This document shows positions 9,524 through 19,949 of a DNA stretch of 64,000 nucleotides, piece after piece. Below the pieces are notes generated by a model. It did no database searches and was not told the origin of the DNA. It saw only the letters and a program-made list of their open reading frames with translations. This DNA comes from Tahibacter sp042701255. Its GTDB lineage: Bacteria; Pseudomonadota; Gammaproteobacteria; Xanthomonadales; Rhodanobacteraceae. The position numbers were made by a program, and so were the translations under genes. The stretch spans positions 2,542,001 to 2,606,000 of the forward strand of contig NZ_CP170554.1 of NCBI RefSeq assembly GCF_042701255.1, in the 5' to 3' direction. Positions within the stretch are counted from its first letter, which is position 1; each line of letters starts with the position of its first letter.

Positions 9524-10012
9524 GTGAACGTGGAAACCAGCGACAGCCAACTGAGTTCCCGTCTGTTCGATCGCGTCATCGCATCGAAGCAGAACATCGT
9601 CGTGGTCGAGACCACCGACGTCGCCGACGTGGTCGCCCAGTTCCGTCAGTTCGCCCTGCGCAGCGGCCAGTCCATCTATCAATGGCAGGACGACATCGGC
9701 ATCAGCTCGCTGCGTGAAGGCGAGGTGCGCGTGCCGGGCTCCAAGCGCATGGCCGACGCGCTGCGCTACATCCTGCAAAGCATGCATTTCGGCATTTATC
9801 TCTTCGTCGAGGCTGAAGGCCATCTGCGTCCGCCGAACATCGGCCTGCTGCGCCAGATCGGCCGGGCCAAGGGCGGCAACGAGCGCAAGGTCGTGTTCAT
9901 CGGCGGTTCGCTGACCATGCCCGACAGCCTCGAGGAGATCACCGAACATCTGAGCTTCGAGCGCGTGATGCCGCAGCGTCCGCGGCTGCGCGACGGGCGC
10001 TGGGTGATCTGA
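9524..10012 (+). CDS. small protein resembling the N-terminal domain of Ycf46-type AAA+ proteins
   Basis: 162 residues from a GTG at 9524. It begins with a hydrophobic strand (NIVVVETTDVADVVAQF), then SIYQWQDDIGISSL, a helical segment ADALRYILQSMHFGIYLFVEA, LRQIGRAKGGNERKVVFIG and GSLTMPDSLEE. This order (VVE..., ...W...GI, GxYL, LRxI, L-x-MP-x-LEE) resembles from memory the domain that precedes the ATPase core in Ycf46/SpoVK-like proteins, but no Walker motif follows. Its TGA overlaps the ATG of the next gene by one base, so it is coupled to a c-di-GMP signalling protein. A weak GATAAT -10 lies at 9464-9469. Function unknown. Confidence 0.75.
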   Translation: MNVETSDSQLSSRLFDRVIASKQNIVVVETTDVADVVAQFRQFALRSGQSIYQWQDDIGISSLREGEVRVPGSKRMADALRYILQSMHFGIYLFVEAEGHLRPPNIGLLRQIGRAKGGNERKVVFIGGSLTMPDSLEEITEHLSFERVMPQRPRLRDGRWVI

Positions 10013-12631
10013 TGGCGCGCGACGAAAAGGGCCAGGGCTCCATCCTGATCGTCGCGACGAACCGCGACGATCGCCGCGTGTTGTTCGATACTCTCGACGG
10101 CCAGAATTTCGATGCGATCTATACCGCCAAGGATCTGCAGCAGGCGCTGGCCTTCCTGAACCAGGATCCGGACATCGACGTGGTCCTGATGGAATTCGTC
10201 GGTCCGGCGCGCGAAGCGGTCGCGTTCTGCACGCAGATGAAGGGCGACGAGCGCCTCGCGCGCGTGCCCATCATCGGCCTGCTGCCGGCCGAAGCCGGCG
10301 AGCGCCACTGGGACTGGGCGCGCATGCCGCCGGGCGTGGTCGACTGGCTGCGTTCGCCGGTCGACGGCGCCGAGGCGCTCGCGCGCATACGCCAGGCGCT
10401 GGCGCAGCTGCGCGGCGGCGCGGCGGCCGGCGGCGATCCCGCGACGCGCTCCATCGGCGGCGACCGCTATCAGTTCGCGTTCGAGGGCAGCCTCGACGAA
10501 CTCGTGATCTCCGATCCCAAGAGCGGGCGCATCGTCGAGGTCAATCCGGTATTCCTGCAGCGCTCGGGCTTCAATGCGGCGCAGGTCGTCGGCCAGTCGC
10601 TGGACATCATCAGCAAGAGCCATACGCGCGAGCAGCGCGTGGAGCTCAATGCCCGGCTCACGCGCGAAGGCAGCGTGCGCTACCGCTGCCAGAAGCCGCG
10701 CGTCGACGGCGGCAGCTATCCGGTCGACGTGGTCTCGCGGCTGGCCGTGCGCGCGGGCAAGCTCGTGCACTTCACGATACTGCGCGACCTCGGCGAGCTC
10801 GGCCGGCTGCAGCAGTCGCTCGGGTTGCTGGCCGAGGCGATCGAGGTCGGTGCCGGCGACGAAGGCGTGCGCCAGATCGTGCGGCTGTTCGTCGACTGGC
10901 TGGAGCTCGATTACGTCACCCTGGTGTCGGCGCGGCCGGGACCAGCCCAACGAAGTGCAGCCGATCACGCTGTACCAGCGCGTCAACATGCCCGGCGACG
11001 CGCCTGATCCGCTCAAGCAGCCGACCCTGCGCCAGGTGCTCGACGGCAGCAGCGTGATCCATCTGACCGAGGCCTGGAAGCGCGTCGAGCGCGACTCCTT
11101 CCTCGGCTTCACGCGTTTCGAAGCCTTCGTCGGCCTGCCGCTGCGCGACGAGCGCCGCACCGTGCTCGGTGCGCTGCTGCTCGGCCGGCGCTCGGCGCTG
11201 CCGGAGTCGACGACGATCGTCGATACACTGCGCGTCGCTGCCGGGCGTCTCGCGCTGGAACTCGAACTGCGCCGCTCGCGCGACCAGAGCAAGGCCAAGG
11301 CGCTGCAGGACGCGCTGACCGGGCTGCCGAACCGGCTGCTGTTCAACGACCGCCTGGAGACCACGATCAACGAGGCGCACCGCACCGGCGAGATGTTCGC
11401 CGTGCTGTTCGTCGATCTGGACCGCTTCAAGAACATCAACGACTCGCTGGGCCACGGCGTCGGCGATCAGGTGCTCGACGCGGTCGCGCGGCGCCTGCGC
11501 GCGAGCGTGCGCGCCTCCGATACGGTCGCGCGCTACGCCGGCGACGAGTTCACCCTGATCCTGCGCCACATCGTGCAGCGCGACGACGTCATGCGCATCG
11601 CCGAAAAGATCGTCCGCGTCATGGAAGTGCCGCTGACCCTCGAGGACGGCTCGGAACTGCATATCACCGCGTCGATCGGCATCAGCTTCTATCCGGATGA
11701 CGCGACCACGGCCGAGCGCCTGCTCAAGCATGCCGACGTCGCGATGTACAGCGCCAAGGGCATGGGGCGCAACAACTTCCAGACCTACGTCGCGGTGCCC
11801 GAGGAGTCGCACCAGCAGCGCATCGCGCTGGAAACCAAGCTGCGCGTCGCCGAACGCAACAACGAGCTGCGCGTCTACTACCAGCCGCAGGTCGATTCGC
11901 GCAGCGAGGACATCATCGGCATGGAGGCGCTGATCCGTTGGGAGCACCCCGAGCTCGGCATGATCAGCCCGGGCTTCTTCATTCCGCTGGCCGAGGAAAC
12001 CGGTCTGATCGTGTCGATCGGCGAATGGGTGCTGCGCATGGCCTGCACCGACACCAAACGCTGGCAGACGCGTTTCAATCTGCCGCTGCGCGTCAGCGTC
12101 AATCTGTCGGCCTTGCAGATCAAGCAGCCCAACCTCGTGGAGATCGTGCGCAACGTCATCGACGAGACCGGCATCGATCCGACCCTGCTCGATCTGGAAG
12201 TCACCGAGAGCATCAGCGTCAAGTCGATCCCCAATCTCATGGAGACCTTGCAGTCGCTGCGCGATCTCGGATGCCGCATCTCGATCGACGACTTCGGCAC
12301 GGGCCAGTCCTCGCTCGACTACATCCGTCGTTTCCCGGCCGACAAGATCAAGATCGACCAGGTCTTCGTACGCAACATCGGCGTCGACCCGGACGACGAG
12401 GCCATCGTGCGCGCGACGATCAACATGGCGCACAGCCTCAAGCTCGGCGTCGTCGCCGAGGGCGTGGAGATCGAGGAGCATTTCAACTTCCTGCGCGACC
12501 ACGGCTGCGAGGAACTGCAGGGCTATCTGTTCTGCCGGCCGCTCGCGCCGGTCAGTTTCGAGAACATGCTGGCCGAGCGCGAGAAGCTGTTCGGCGTCAG
12601 CGGCGGCGGTGCGGAGCTGCTGTCCCGCTGA
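10012..12631 (+). pseudogene. FimX-like REC-PAS-GAF-GGDEF-EAL protein, frame broken near 10936
   Basis: Coding is continuous from 10012 to 12631 except for one frame change at about 10936-10940; dropping one C from the CC at 10936-10937 restores a single protein of about 872 residues. N-terminal receiver-like domain has Glu where the phospho-Asp should be (VVLMEFVGP). A PAS domain follows (DELVISDPKSGRIVEVNPVF), then a GAF-like region cut by the shift, a GGDEF domain with AGDEF and an I-site RASD five residues before it, and an EAL domain with MEALIRW, DDFGTG, KIDQVF and EGVE, which look intact. Without the shift an ATG at 10988 could start the GAF-GGDEF-EAL half. A sequencing error, a real mutation or programmed shifting are all possible. 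The architecture and nearby pilZ suggest a FimX-like pilus regulator (inference). Confidence 0.82.
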
Positions 12632-13078
12632 GTTCGCTGGTTCAGGGCATAATCGGCCGCGCGTAGGTGCCGGCGAACGGTGGTCGGTGGCGGCAAACAG
12701 GATCGGCGGCGGCCCGGAACGGCCCCGCAGCGGTCGCTGGGCGGCAGTCGGGCGGGAGCGGTTCCGGTACGGTGCTTGCGCCGGCCGGCGGCTGCCCCCA
12801 CTGCAGCCGGGCGTTCCGATCCGTTGCCTGACCGTGCGGACCGGAGCGGTAGCTGGCGGCCTGAACCGGGCCGGTGGAACTTACGTACCGCGAGCGCTGT
12901 CTTGAATCCCGCCCGATTGGTCGGGATCACGATGCGGCGCCAGCGGAGTCAACACGTGGAAGCAGTGATGGGATCTGGTTTTCTGGTCTGGGGACGCGAG
13001 CGCGATACCGCGCCGCGGCGCGAGGCGCCGCGACCGGTGCAGGAAGCGGCGTCGACGAGTGCAGGGAGTACGGCCCGG
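12632..13078 (+). other. 447-base leader and intergenic region before rpoE
   Basis: No convincing gene. The rpoE frame stays open here but the encoded peptide is low-complexity Arg/Gly-rich, as expected by chance at high GC. It contains a sigma-E-like promoter (12876-12905) and would give a leader of about 170 bases for rpoE. Confidence 0.6.
12876..12905 (+). promoter_or_regulatory. candidate sigma-E promoter of rpoE
   Basis: GGAACTT at 12876-12882, a 17-base spacer, then TCTTGA at 12900-12905. This matches the sigma-E pattern GGAACTT-N15-17-TC(T/A). It fits positive autoregulation of rpoE, known in several gammaproteobacteria. A better match occurs before mucD. Confidence 0.5.
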
Positions 13079-13666
13079 ATGGGCGACGAAGTTTCCGACA
13101 ACACGCTGGTCGAGCGCGTGCAGAAGGGCGACAAGCGCGCCTTCGATCTGCTCGTGCGGCGCTATCAGCACAAAGTGGTCAGCGTGATCTCGCGTTACGT
13201 GTCCGACTGGGCCGAATGCCAGGACGTCGCCCAGGAAGCCTTCATCCGCGCGTACCGCGCAATAGGCGCGTTCCGCGGCGACAGCGCGTTCTATACCTGG
13301 GTCTATCGCATCGCCATCAACACGGCGAAGAATTATCTGGTTTCGCAGGGCCGCCGCCCGCCGACCGACGACGTCGCCATCGACGACGCAGTGCAGCTCG
13401 ATGCCGGCGTCCGGCTCAAGGACAGCGCCACGCCCGAGCGCGAACTGCTGCGTCAGGAGATTGAACGAACCGTCTTCGCGACGGTCGAACAGCTGCCCGA
13501 AGAATTGCGCATCGCAATCACGCTGCGCGAGGTCGACGGACTCTCCTACGAGGAGATCGCCGAGCAGATGCAATGCCCCATCGGAACGGTGCGTTCGCGC
13601 ATTTTCCGGGCCCGCGAGGCCATCGACACGCAATTGCGTCCGCTGCTTGCGGACAGCGAGGTTTGA
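13079..13666 (+). CDS. rpoE: ECF sigma factor RpoE
   Basis: Extracytoplasmic-stress sigma factor. The ATG at 13079 has GGGAG ten bases upstream and gives MGDEVSDNTLVERVQKGDKRAF, the usual RpoE N terminus; 195 residues. Sigma region 2 shows DVAQEAFIRAYRAI and FYTWVYRIAINTAKNYL. Region 4 shows LPEELRIAITLREVDGLSYEEIA and GTVRSRIFRARE. It sits 5 bases before rseA and one gene before mucD, the Xanthomonas arrangement. Upstream in-frame starts would add a basic, non-conserved extension and were not used. Confidence 0.96.
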   Translation: MGDEVSDNTLVERVQKGDKRAFDLLVRRYQHKVVSVISRYVSDWAECQDVAQEAFIRAYRAIGAFRGDSAFYTWVYRIAINTAKNYLVSQGRRPPTDDVAIDDAVQLDAGVRLKDSATPERELLRQEIERTVFATVEQLPEELRIAITLREVDGLSYEEIAEQMQCPIGTVRSRIFRAREAIDTQLRPLLADSEV

Positions 13667-13671
13667 TCGTC

Positions 13672-14295
13672 ATGAACACGGAAATCAAGGAACAGCTTTC
13701 GGCGTTGATGGACGGCGAGGTGCAGCGCGACGCGGCTCGGTTCGTATTGCGCGCCGTCGATTCCGACCCCGTCCTGGCCGCCGACTGGTCGCGCTTCCAC
13801 ATCGCCCGCGACTGCCTGCAGCGTAAACCGGTGCTGATCGCCGACGCGGGCTTCGCCGCCGCCGTCATGGCGCGTCTGGACGTCGAGGTCGTGCCGCAGC
13901 GCAGCGGCAGCTCGCGCTGGGCCCGCTACCTGTCGGGCGGTGCGGTCGCTGCAGCCGTCGCGGTCGTCGCACTGATGATCTCGGCGCCGGAAAAGGAAAC
14001 TCCGTCCGGTTCCGCCACCGTCGCCAGCACCACGGCACCGACGCGCGCAGCGGCCTTCAACGACAGCAGCATTTCGGGGCCGCGCATGCCGCAGCTGGCC
14101 CAGCCGGCTTCGGCTACGGTCGGCGGCGAAACCCTGTTCGCGCCGGGCTACGATCTGCGTGCACCGTCTGCCGGCTGGCGTCCGGCCGCCGAGTCCGGCT
14201 ACAGCGTACGTTCGCAAGGCGCGCCCTACGTGCTGCTGATCGTGCCGGTGCAGCCGGCGACCGCGGAACATCCGCTGCAGCCGCGTCTGCAGTAA
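13672..14295 (+). CDS. rseA: anti-sigma-E factor RseA
   Basis: Inner-membrane protein that sequesters RpoE until proteolysis under envelope stress. 207 residues from the ATG at 13672. The N-terminal anti-sigma domain reads EQLSALMDGEVQRD...DWSRFHIARDCL. A single transmembrane helix lies at about 85-103 (YLSGGAVAAAVAVVALMI), and the periplasmic tail is Ala/Pro/Ser-rich. There is no RseB gene after it: mucD follows directly, as in Xanthomonas. Distal sequence conservation is low, as usual for this family. Confidence 0.9.
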   Translation: MNTEIKEQLSALMDGEVQRDAARFVLRAVDSDPVLAADWSRFHIARDCLQRKPVLIADAGFAAAVMARLDVEVVPQRSGSSRWARYLSGGAVAAAVAVVALMISAPEKETPSGSATVASTTAPTRAAAFNDSSISGPRMPQLAQPASATVGGETLFAPGYDLRAPSAGWRPAAESGYSVRSQGAPYVLLIVPVQPATAEHPLQPRLQ

Positions 14296-14318
14296 CGGTC
14301 CATTCGTCACGTGGTTCC

Positions 14319-14348
14319 GACGGCCCCGGCGTTCGCGCCGGGGCCGTC
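14319..14348 (+). terminator. very stable UUCG hairpin after rseA
   Basis: Perfect 13-bp stem beginning GACGGCCCCGGCG, closed by a TTCG tetraloop; the downstream bases are GCATTTGCGG with no real T-run. It probably terminates or attenuates rpoE-rseA transcripts ahead of the separate mucD promoter. Confidence 0.55.
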
Positions 14349-14417
14349 GCATTTGCGGGCATTGAAGTCGCCATCGACGACGCCAGATGAATCATCGTTG
14401 ACGGATTGCAACGGCCC

Positions 14418-14445
14418 GGAACTTTAGCGTTGCGGCGTTCTCAAA
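14418..14445 (+). promoter_or_regulatory. sigma-E promoter of mucD
   Basis: GGAACTT at 14418-14424, a 16-base spacer, and TCAAA at 14441-14445: an essentially perfect sigma-E promoter. It lies 75 bases before the mucD start. The periplasmic protease DegP/MucD is a classical sigma-E target. Confidence 0.72.
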
Positions 14446-14519
14446 GCGGCGTCCGGAGTATTCCGGGAACGCCCGGTCCTGCCGGGAAGACCCTCGAAAA
14501 ATCAGCAAAGGCAAACTGT

Positions 14520-15971
14520 ATGCAACGAGGCATGTTGAAGTCTCTCGCCCTGTCGTTCGCAGGGCTGATTTTCTTCGCGGCGAGCGCCGCTCAGGCCTAT
14601 GACCTGCCGGATTTCACCGCGCTGGTCGAAAAGAACGGCTCGGCCGTCGTCAATGTCCAGGCACGCCAGAACGGCAGTGACGAGAACGCTGCCGCTGCCG
14701 GCGGCGACGAGGAAGAACCCGACCAGGAACAGATCCCCGAGATCTTCCGCCGCTTCTTCGGCCCGGGCGGTCCCGGTGCTCCCGGTGTGCCGCGCGGCGG
14801 CCGTCCCGGCGGTATTTCGCTGGGTTCCGGCTTCATCATTTCCAACGACGGCTACATCCTGACCAACAACCACGTCGTCGACGGTGCCGACAGCGTGACC
14901 GTGCGCCTGTCCGACCGGCGCGAGCTCGACGCCAAGGTCGTCGGCACCGACTCGCAGTACGACATCGCGCTGCTCAAGGTTACCGCGAGCAACCTGCCGG
15001 CCGTCACGCTCGGCGATTCCAAGAAGCTCAAGCCGGGCCAATGGGTGCTCGCGATCGGCTCGCCGTTCGGCTTCGACCACTCGGTCACGGCCGGCATCGT
15101 CAGCGCCGTGAGCCGCAGCTTCGGCGGTCGCGATCAGCAGTACGTGCCGTTCATCCAGACCGACGTCGCAATCAACCGCGGCAATTCCGGTGGCCCGCTG
15201 TTCAATCTCGACGGCGAAGTCGTCGGCATCAACTCGCAGATCCTGTCCAACACCGGCGGCTTCATGGGCGTGTCGTTCGCGATTCCGATCGACACGGCGA
15301 TGAGCGCGGTCAAGCAGATCAAGGACAAGGGCTTCGTCTCGCGCGGCATGATCGGCGTGCAGATCCAGGACGTGAACCGCGAACTCGCGCAGACCCTCGG
15401 CCTGCCGCGCACCGGCGGCGCCCTGGTCAACGCGACCACGGCCGGCAGCGCGGCCGAAAAGGCCGGCATCAAGGTCGGCGACGTGATCCTCGCGTTCGGC
15501 GGCGTCGATGTCGTGCATTCCTCGGACCTGCCGCCGATGGTCGGTGCCTCCGCGCCGGGCAGCAAGGTCGACGTCAGCGTGTTCCGCGACGGCAAGACCC
15601 TGGCCGTGCCGGTCGTCGTCGGCGAGCTCTCGCGCGACGCCACGGCCCAGGCCGCCCAGGGCAGCGGCGCGGCGGCCACGACCAATCCGCTGGGCCTGGT
15701 CGTCGACGACCTGACGCCTGAGCAGCGCCAGCAGCTCGGCATCAAGGAAGAGGGCGTGGTCGTCACGCGGATCACCGGTGTGCCGGCGCGCCGCGCGGCG
15801 CTGCAGCCGGGCGACATCGTGCTGATGGTCGGCAAGCAGAAGATCAGGACGGCGGCCGAATTCAACGCCTCGGTCAAGGGCGTACAGCCGGGCGACTCGG
15901 TCATGCTGCTGGTCCGTCGCCAGGATGCCAGTCTGTTCGTCGCGGTCAGCGTGCCCAAGAAGGCCGGTTGA
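14520..15971 (+). CDS. mucD: periplasmic serine protease/chaperone MucD (DegP/HtrA family)
   Basis: Degrades or refolds misfolded envelope proteins. The ATG at 14520 gives 483 residues; another ATG at 14532 would start directly at the signal peptide. The signal peptide (LKSLALSFAGLIFFAASAAQA) ends before YDLPDF. The trypsin-like triad is His118 (NNHVVDGAD), Asp148 (QYDIALLK) and Ser223 (RGNSGGPLFN). Two PDZ domains follow, the first with GMIGVQIQDV, the second with GVVVTRITGVPARRAALQPGDIV split across the usual positions. A Gly/Pro-rich Q-linker (GPGGPGAPGVPRGG) precedes the protease. It sits downstream of a sigma-E promoter. Confidence 0.95.
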   Translation: MQRGMLKSLALSFAGLIFFAASAAQAYDLPDFTALVEKNGSAVVNVQARQNGSDENAAAAGGDEEEPDQEQIPEIFRRFFGPGGPGAPGVPRGGRPGGISLGSGFIISNDGYILTNNHVVDGADSVTVRLSDRRELDAKVVGTDSQYDIALLKVTASNLPAVTLGDSKKLKPGQWVLAIGSPFGFDHSVTAGIVSAVSRSFGGRDQQYVPFIQTDVAINRGNSGGPLFNLDGEVVGINSQILSNTGGFMGVSFAIPIDTAMSAVKQIKDKGFVSRGMIGVQIQDVNRELAQTLGLPRTGGALVNATTAGSAAEKAGIKVGDVILAFGGVDVVHSSDLPPMVGASAPGSKVDVSVFRDGKTLAVPVVVGELSRDATAQAAQGSGAAATTNPLGLVVDDLTPEQRQQLGIKEEGVVVTRITGVPARRAALQPGDIVLMVGKQKIRTAAEFNASVKGVQPGDSVMLLVRRQDASLFVAVSVPKKAG

Positions 15972-15994
15972 TCCCGTTCCGGGACGGCTCTACG

Positions 15995-16021
15995 ACGGCG
16001 GTTCCCGCGGGACCGCCGTCG
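15995..16021 (+). terminator. hairpin after mucD
   Basis: Inverted repeat GACGGCGGT...ACCGCCGTC around a GC-rich loop, followed by GCCGTTTCC. It lies 24 bases after the mucD stop and before lepA, so it is a likely terminator with a weak T-run. Confidence 0.5.
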
Positions 16022-16129
16022 CCGTTTCCGGGTCGCCGGGCCCATCCTGCGCCGGACGCGGCTTCATGCGATAATCGCCGTTTGCCGTCGCGCCGTTCGT
16101 GTGCCGGCTCCCGTTCTGCGGCACCCCCG

Positions 16130-17920
<1,791 letters not shown>

Positions 17921-17982
17921 CCCGGCCCGCGCCGCCGGCGCGGGTACCCCGTACGTCGTACCACCGAGTCTGAGGAACGCGA

Positions 17983-18786
17983 ATGCACTTCGACTTTGCC
18001 GCCATCCTGGTCGGGCTGACCTTCCTGACCGGCGTGATCTGGGCCATAGACCATTGGTTCTTCGCCAAGCACCGCGCCACGGAAGTGCCGCCGGGCGAGA
18101 TGCCGCGCGAGCCCATCCTGGTCGAGTATTCGCGCTCGTTCTTCCCGGTCATCCTGATCGTGCTGCTGTTCCGCTCCTTCCTCGCGGAACCGTTCCGGAT
18201 CCCGTCGGGCTCGATGATGCCGACCCTGCTCGTCGGCGACTTCATCCTCGTCAACAAGTTCGCCTACGGCATCCGCCTGCCGGTCCTCGACAAGAAGATC
18301 ATCGAAATCGGCGAGCCCCAGCGCGGCGACGTGGTCGTGTTCCGCTTTCCCAAGGACCCGACCCAGGACTACATCAAGCGCGTGATCGGCAAGCCCGGCG
18401 ACGACGTCACGTACCGGAACAAGAAGCTCTACGTCAACGGTACGGAAATGGCCCAGGAGGCCACGGGCGCCTATTCCGGCACCGACACGGAGTCGCGTGA
18501 ACTGATGCACGGCGGTGCCGAGTCCTTTCTGGAACAGTTGGATACGGTCCGCCACCAGATCATCACGGTACCCGGCGGCCAGGTCGGGCCGGACTTTACG
18601 TTGAAGGTTCCCGCCGGGCATTATTTCGTCATGGGGGACAACCGGGATCGCAGTTCGGACAGCCGCGTCTGGGGATTCGTGCCCGAGGAAAACCTCGTCG
18701 GCAAAGCGTTCGTGATCTGGATGAGCTGGCGCGGGCTGGACAACGGCATCATCGATTTCGGTCGTCTCGGCACCTTGATCAAGTAG
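17983..18786 (+). CDS. lepB: signal peptidase I
   Basis: Inner-membrane protease that removes Sec and Tat signal peptides. 267 residues with transmembrane segments at about 5-25 and 53-70. The catalytic Ser77 is in PSGSMMPTL and Lys132 in DYIKRVIG. The box GDNRDRSSDSRVWGFVP (box E) is intact. RBS TGAGGAA lies upstream of the ATG. It continues the lepA operon. Confidence 0.97.
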   Translation: MHFDFAAILVGLTFLTGVIWAIDHWFFAKHRATEVPPGEMPREPILVEYSRSFFPVILIVLLFRSFLAEPFRIPSGSMMPTLLVGDFILVNKFAYGIRLPVLDKKIIEIGEPQRGDVVVFRFPKDPTQDYIKRVIGKPGDDVTYRNKKLYVNGTEMAQEATGAYSGTDTESRELMHGGAESFLEQLDTVRHQIITVPGGQVGPDFTLKVPAGHYFVMGDNRDRSSDSRVWGFVPEENLVGKAFVIWMSWRGLDNGIIDFGRLGTLIK

Positions 18787-18800
18787 GAGAGGGCGGGGTC

Positions 18801-19193
18801 ATGAAGCAGTCGCAACGCGGTATCACGTTCATCGGATTCGTCATCATGCTCTGCGTCGTCGGCTTCTTCGCCTACTGCGCGATGAAGCTGGTGCCGGTCT
18901 ACACCGAGTATTTCGGCATCGTGAAGTCGATGAACCAGCTGCAGACCGAGCCGGGCATCGCCAGCAAGGAGATCGGCGAGATCCGCCAGATGCTCAACAC
19001 CAAGTTCAGCATCCAGTACGTCGACGAGGCCACGGTGCCGCCGCAGAACATCCAGCTGAAGCGGCAGAGCGGCGCGGCCAGCCTGCGCCTGTTCTACGAC
19101 AAGCGCGTCGACTTCATCTACAACGTCGATCTGCTGATCAGTTTCGACAAGACCGTCAACCTTTCCGGTTCCGGTTCTGCGTCGGGCGAGTGA
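18801..19193 (+). CDS. DUF4845 membrane-anchored protein
   Basis: 130 residues. The N terminus KQSQRGITFIGFVIMLCVVGFFAYC resembles a type IV pilin-like start with one transmembrane helix, followed by a small soluble domain. The block LVPVYTEYFGIVKSM and the tail IDLL-like strands are typical of DUF4845 proteins encoded between lepB and rnc in gammaproteobacteria. Function is unknown. The pilin-like prefix is noteworthy but the family is not known to be processed. Confidence 0.85.
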   Translation: MKQSQRGITFIGFVIMLCVVGFFAYCAMKLVPVYTEYFGIVKSMNQLQTEPGIASKEIGEIRQMLNTKFSIQYVDEATVPPQNIQLKRQSGAASLRLFYDKRVDFIYNVDLLISFDKTVNLSGSGSASGE

Positions 19194-19280
19194 ACGGCCG
19201 GCGCGGCCGGCGACGCGATCCACGCCGCCGCCCGCGCCAGTCTTCCGCTTCGCTGCCGCCGGCCCTGTGCGCTGAATCGC

Positions 19281-19949
19281 TTGACCAGGCTTCGCTTCCC
19301 GCACGAGTTCCGCGATCCGGCGCTGTATCAGCAGGCGCTGACCCATCGCAGCGCCGGCAAACCCAACAACGAACGCCTCGAGTTCCTCGGCGACTCGCTC
19401 GTCGGCATGCTCGTGGCGGAACTGCTGTTCGAATCGCACGGCCGTGCCGACGAGGGCGAGCTCACGCGCATGCGTGCGCAGCTCGTCAGCGGCGCGGCGC
19501 TCGCTGAAGTCGCGCGCTCGCTCGCCTTGGGCGACGCCCTGCGACTCGGTCCCGGTGAACTCAAGAGCGGCGGCTACCGGCGCGATTCGATACTGGCCGA
19601 CGCGTTCGAGGCGCTGGTTGCGGCGGTCTATCTCGACGCGGGCTGGGATGCTTGCCGCGCCTGCGTGCGCAGCCTGTTCGCCGAGCGCGCCGCACGTCTG
19701 CGCGCGCCGGAGAAGGATGCCAAGACGCGGCTGCAGGAACTGCTGCAGGCACGCGGACTGGCGTTGCCGACCTACGAACTCGTCGCCAGCAGCGGCGAGG
19801 ACCATGCCAAGGTGTTCGACGTAGCCTGCGTCGTCGAGCAACCGCCACTGCGCGTGCCGGGCCAGGGCTCCAGCCGGCGCGCGGCGGAACAGCTCGCCGC
19901 GGCCGCGGCGCTGGAACAGATCAAGGAACATTTCGCGAATGAGCGCTGA
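19281..19949 (+). CDS. rnc: ribonuclease III
   Basis: Double-strand RNA endonuclease for rRNA processing and mRNA decay. 222 residues from a TTG at 19281; no ATG/GTG is available without losing the conserved N terminus. The signature NERLEFLGDSLVG carries the metal ligands, with a second acidic block LADAFEALVAAVYLD. The C-terminal dsRNA-binding domain ends GQGSSRRAAEQLAAAAAL. It overlaps era by 11 bases, the universal rnc-era pair. The start codon call is the least certain part. Confidence 0.95.
   Translation: MTRLRFPHEFRDPALYQQALTHRSAGKPNNERLEFLGDSLVGMLVAELLFESHGRADEGELTRMRAQLVSGAALAEVARSLALGDALRLGPGELKSGGYRRDSILADAFEALVAAVYLDAGWDACRACVRSLFAERAARLRAPEKDAKTRLQELLQARGLALPTYELVASSGEDHAKVFDVACVVEQPPLRVPGQGSSRRAAEQLAAAAALEQIKEHFANER

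Noticed and set aside
7458..9527. 689-codon forward open frame
   Set aside because: It mirrors the FadB-like gene on the opposite strand; the peptide is Arg/Gly/Ala-rich without motifs, while the reverse frame has full crotonase and dehydrogenase signatures.
12680..13078. Upstream extension of rpoE
   Set aside because: Open frame but low-complexity sequence; the conserved RpoE N terminus and RBS fit the ATG at 13079.
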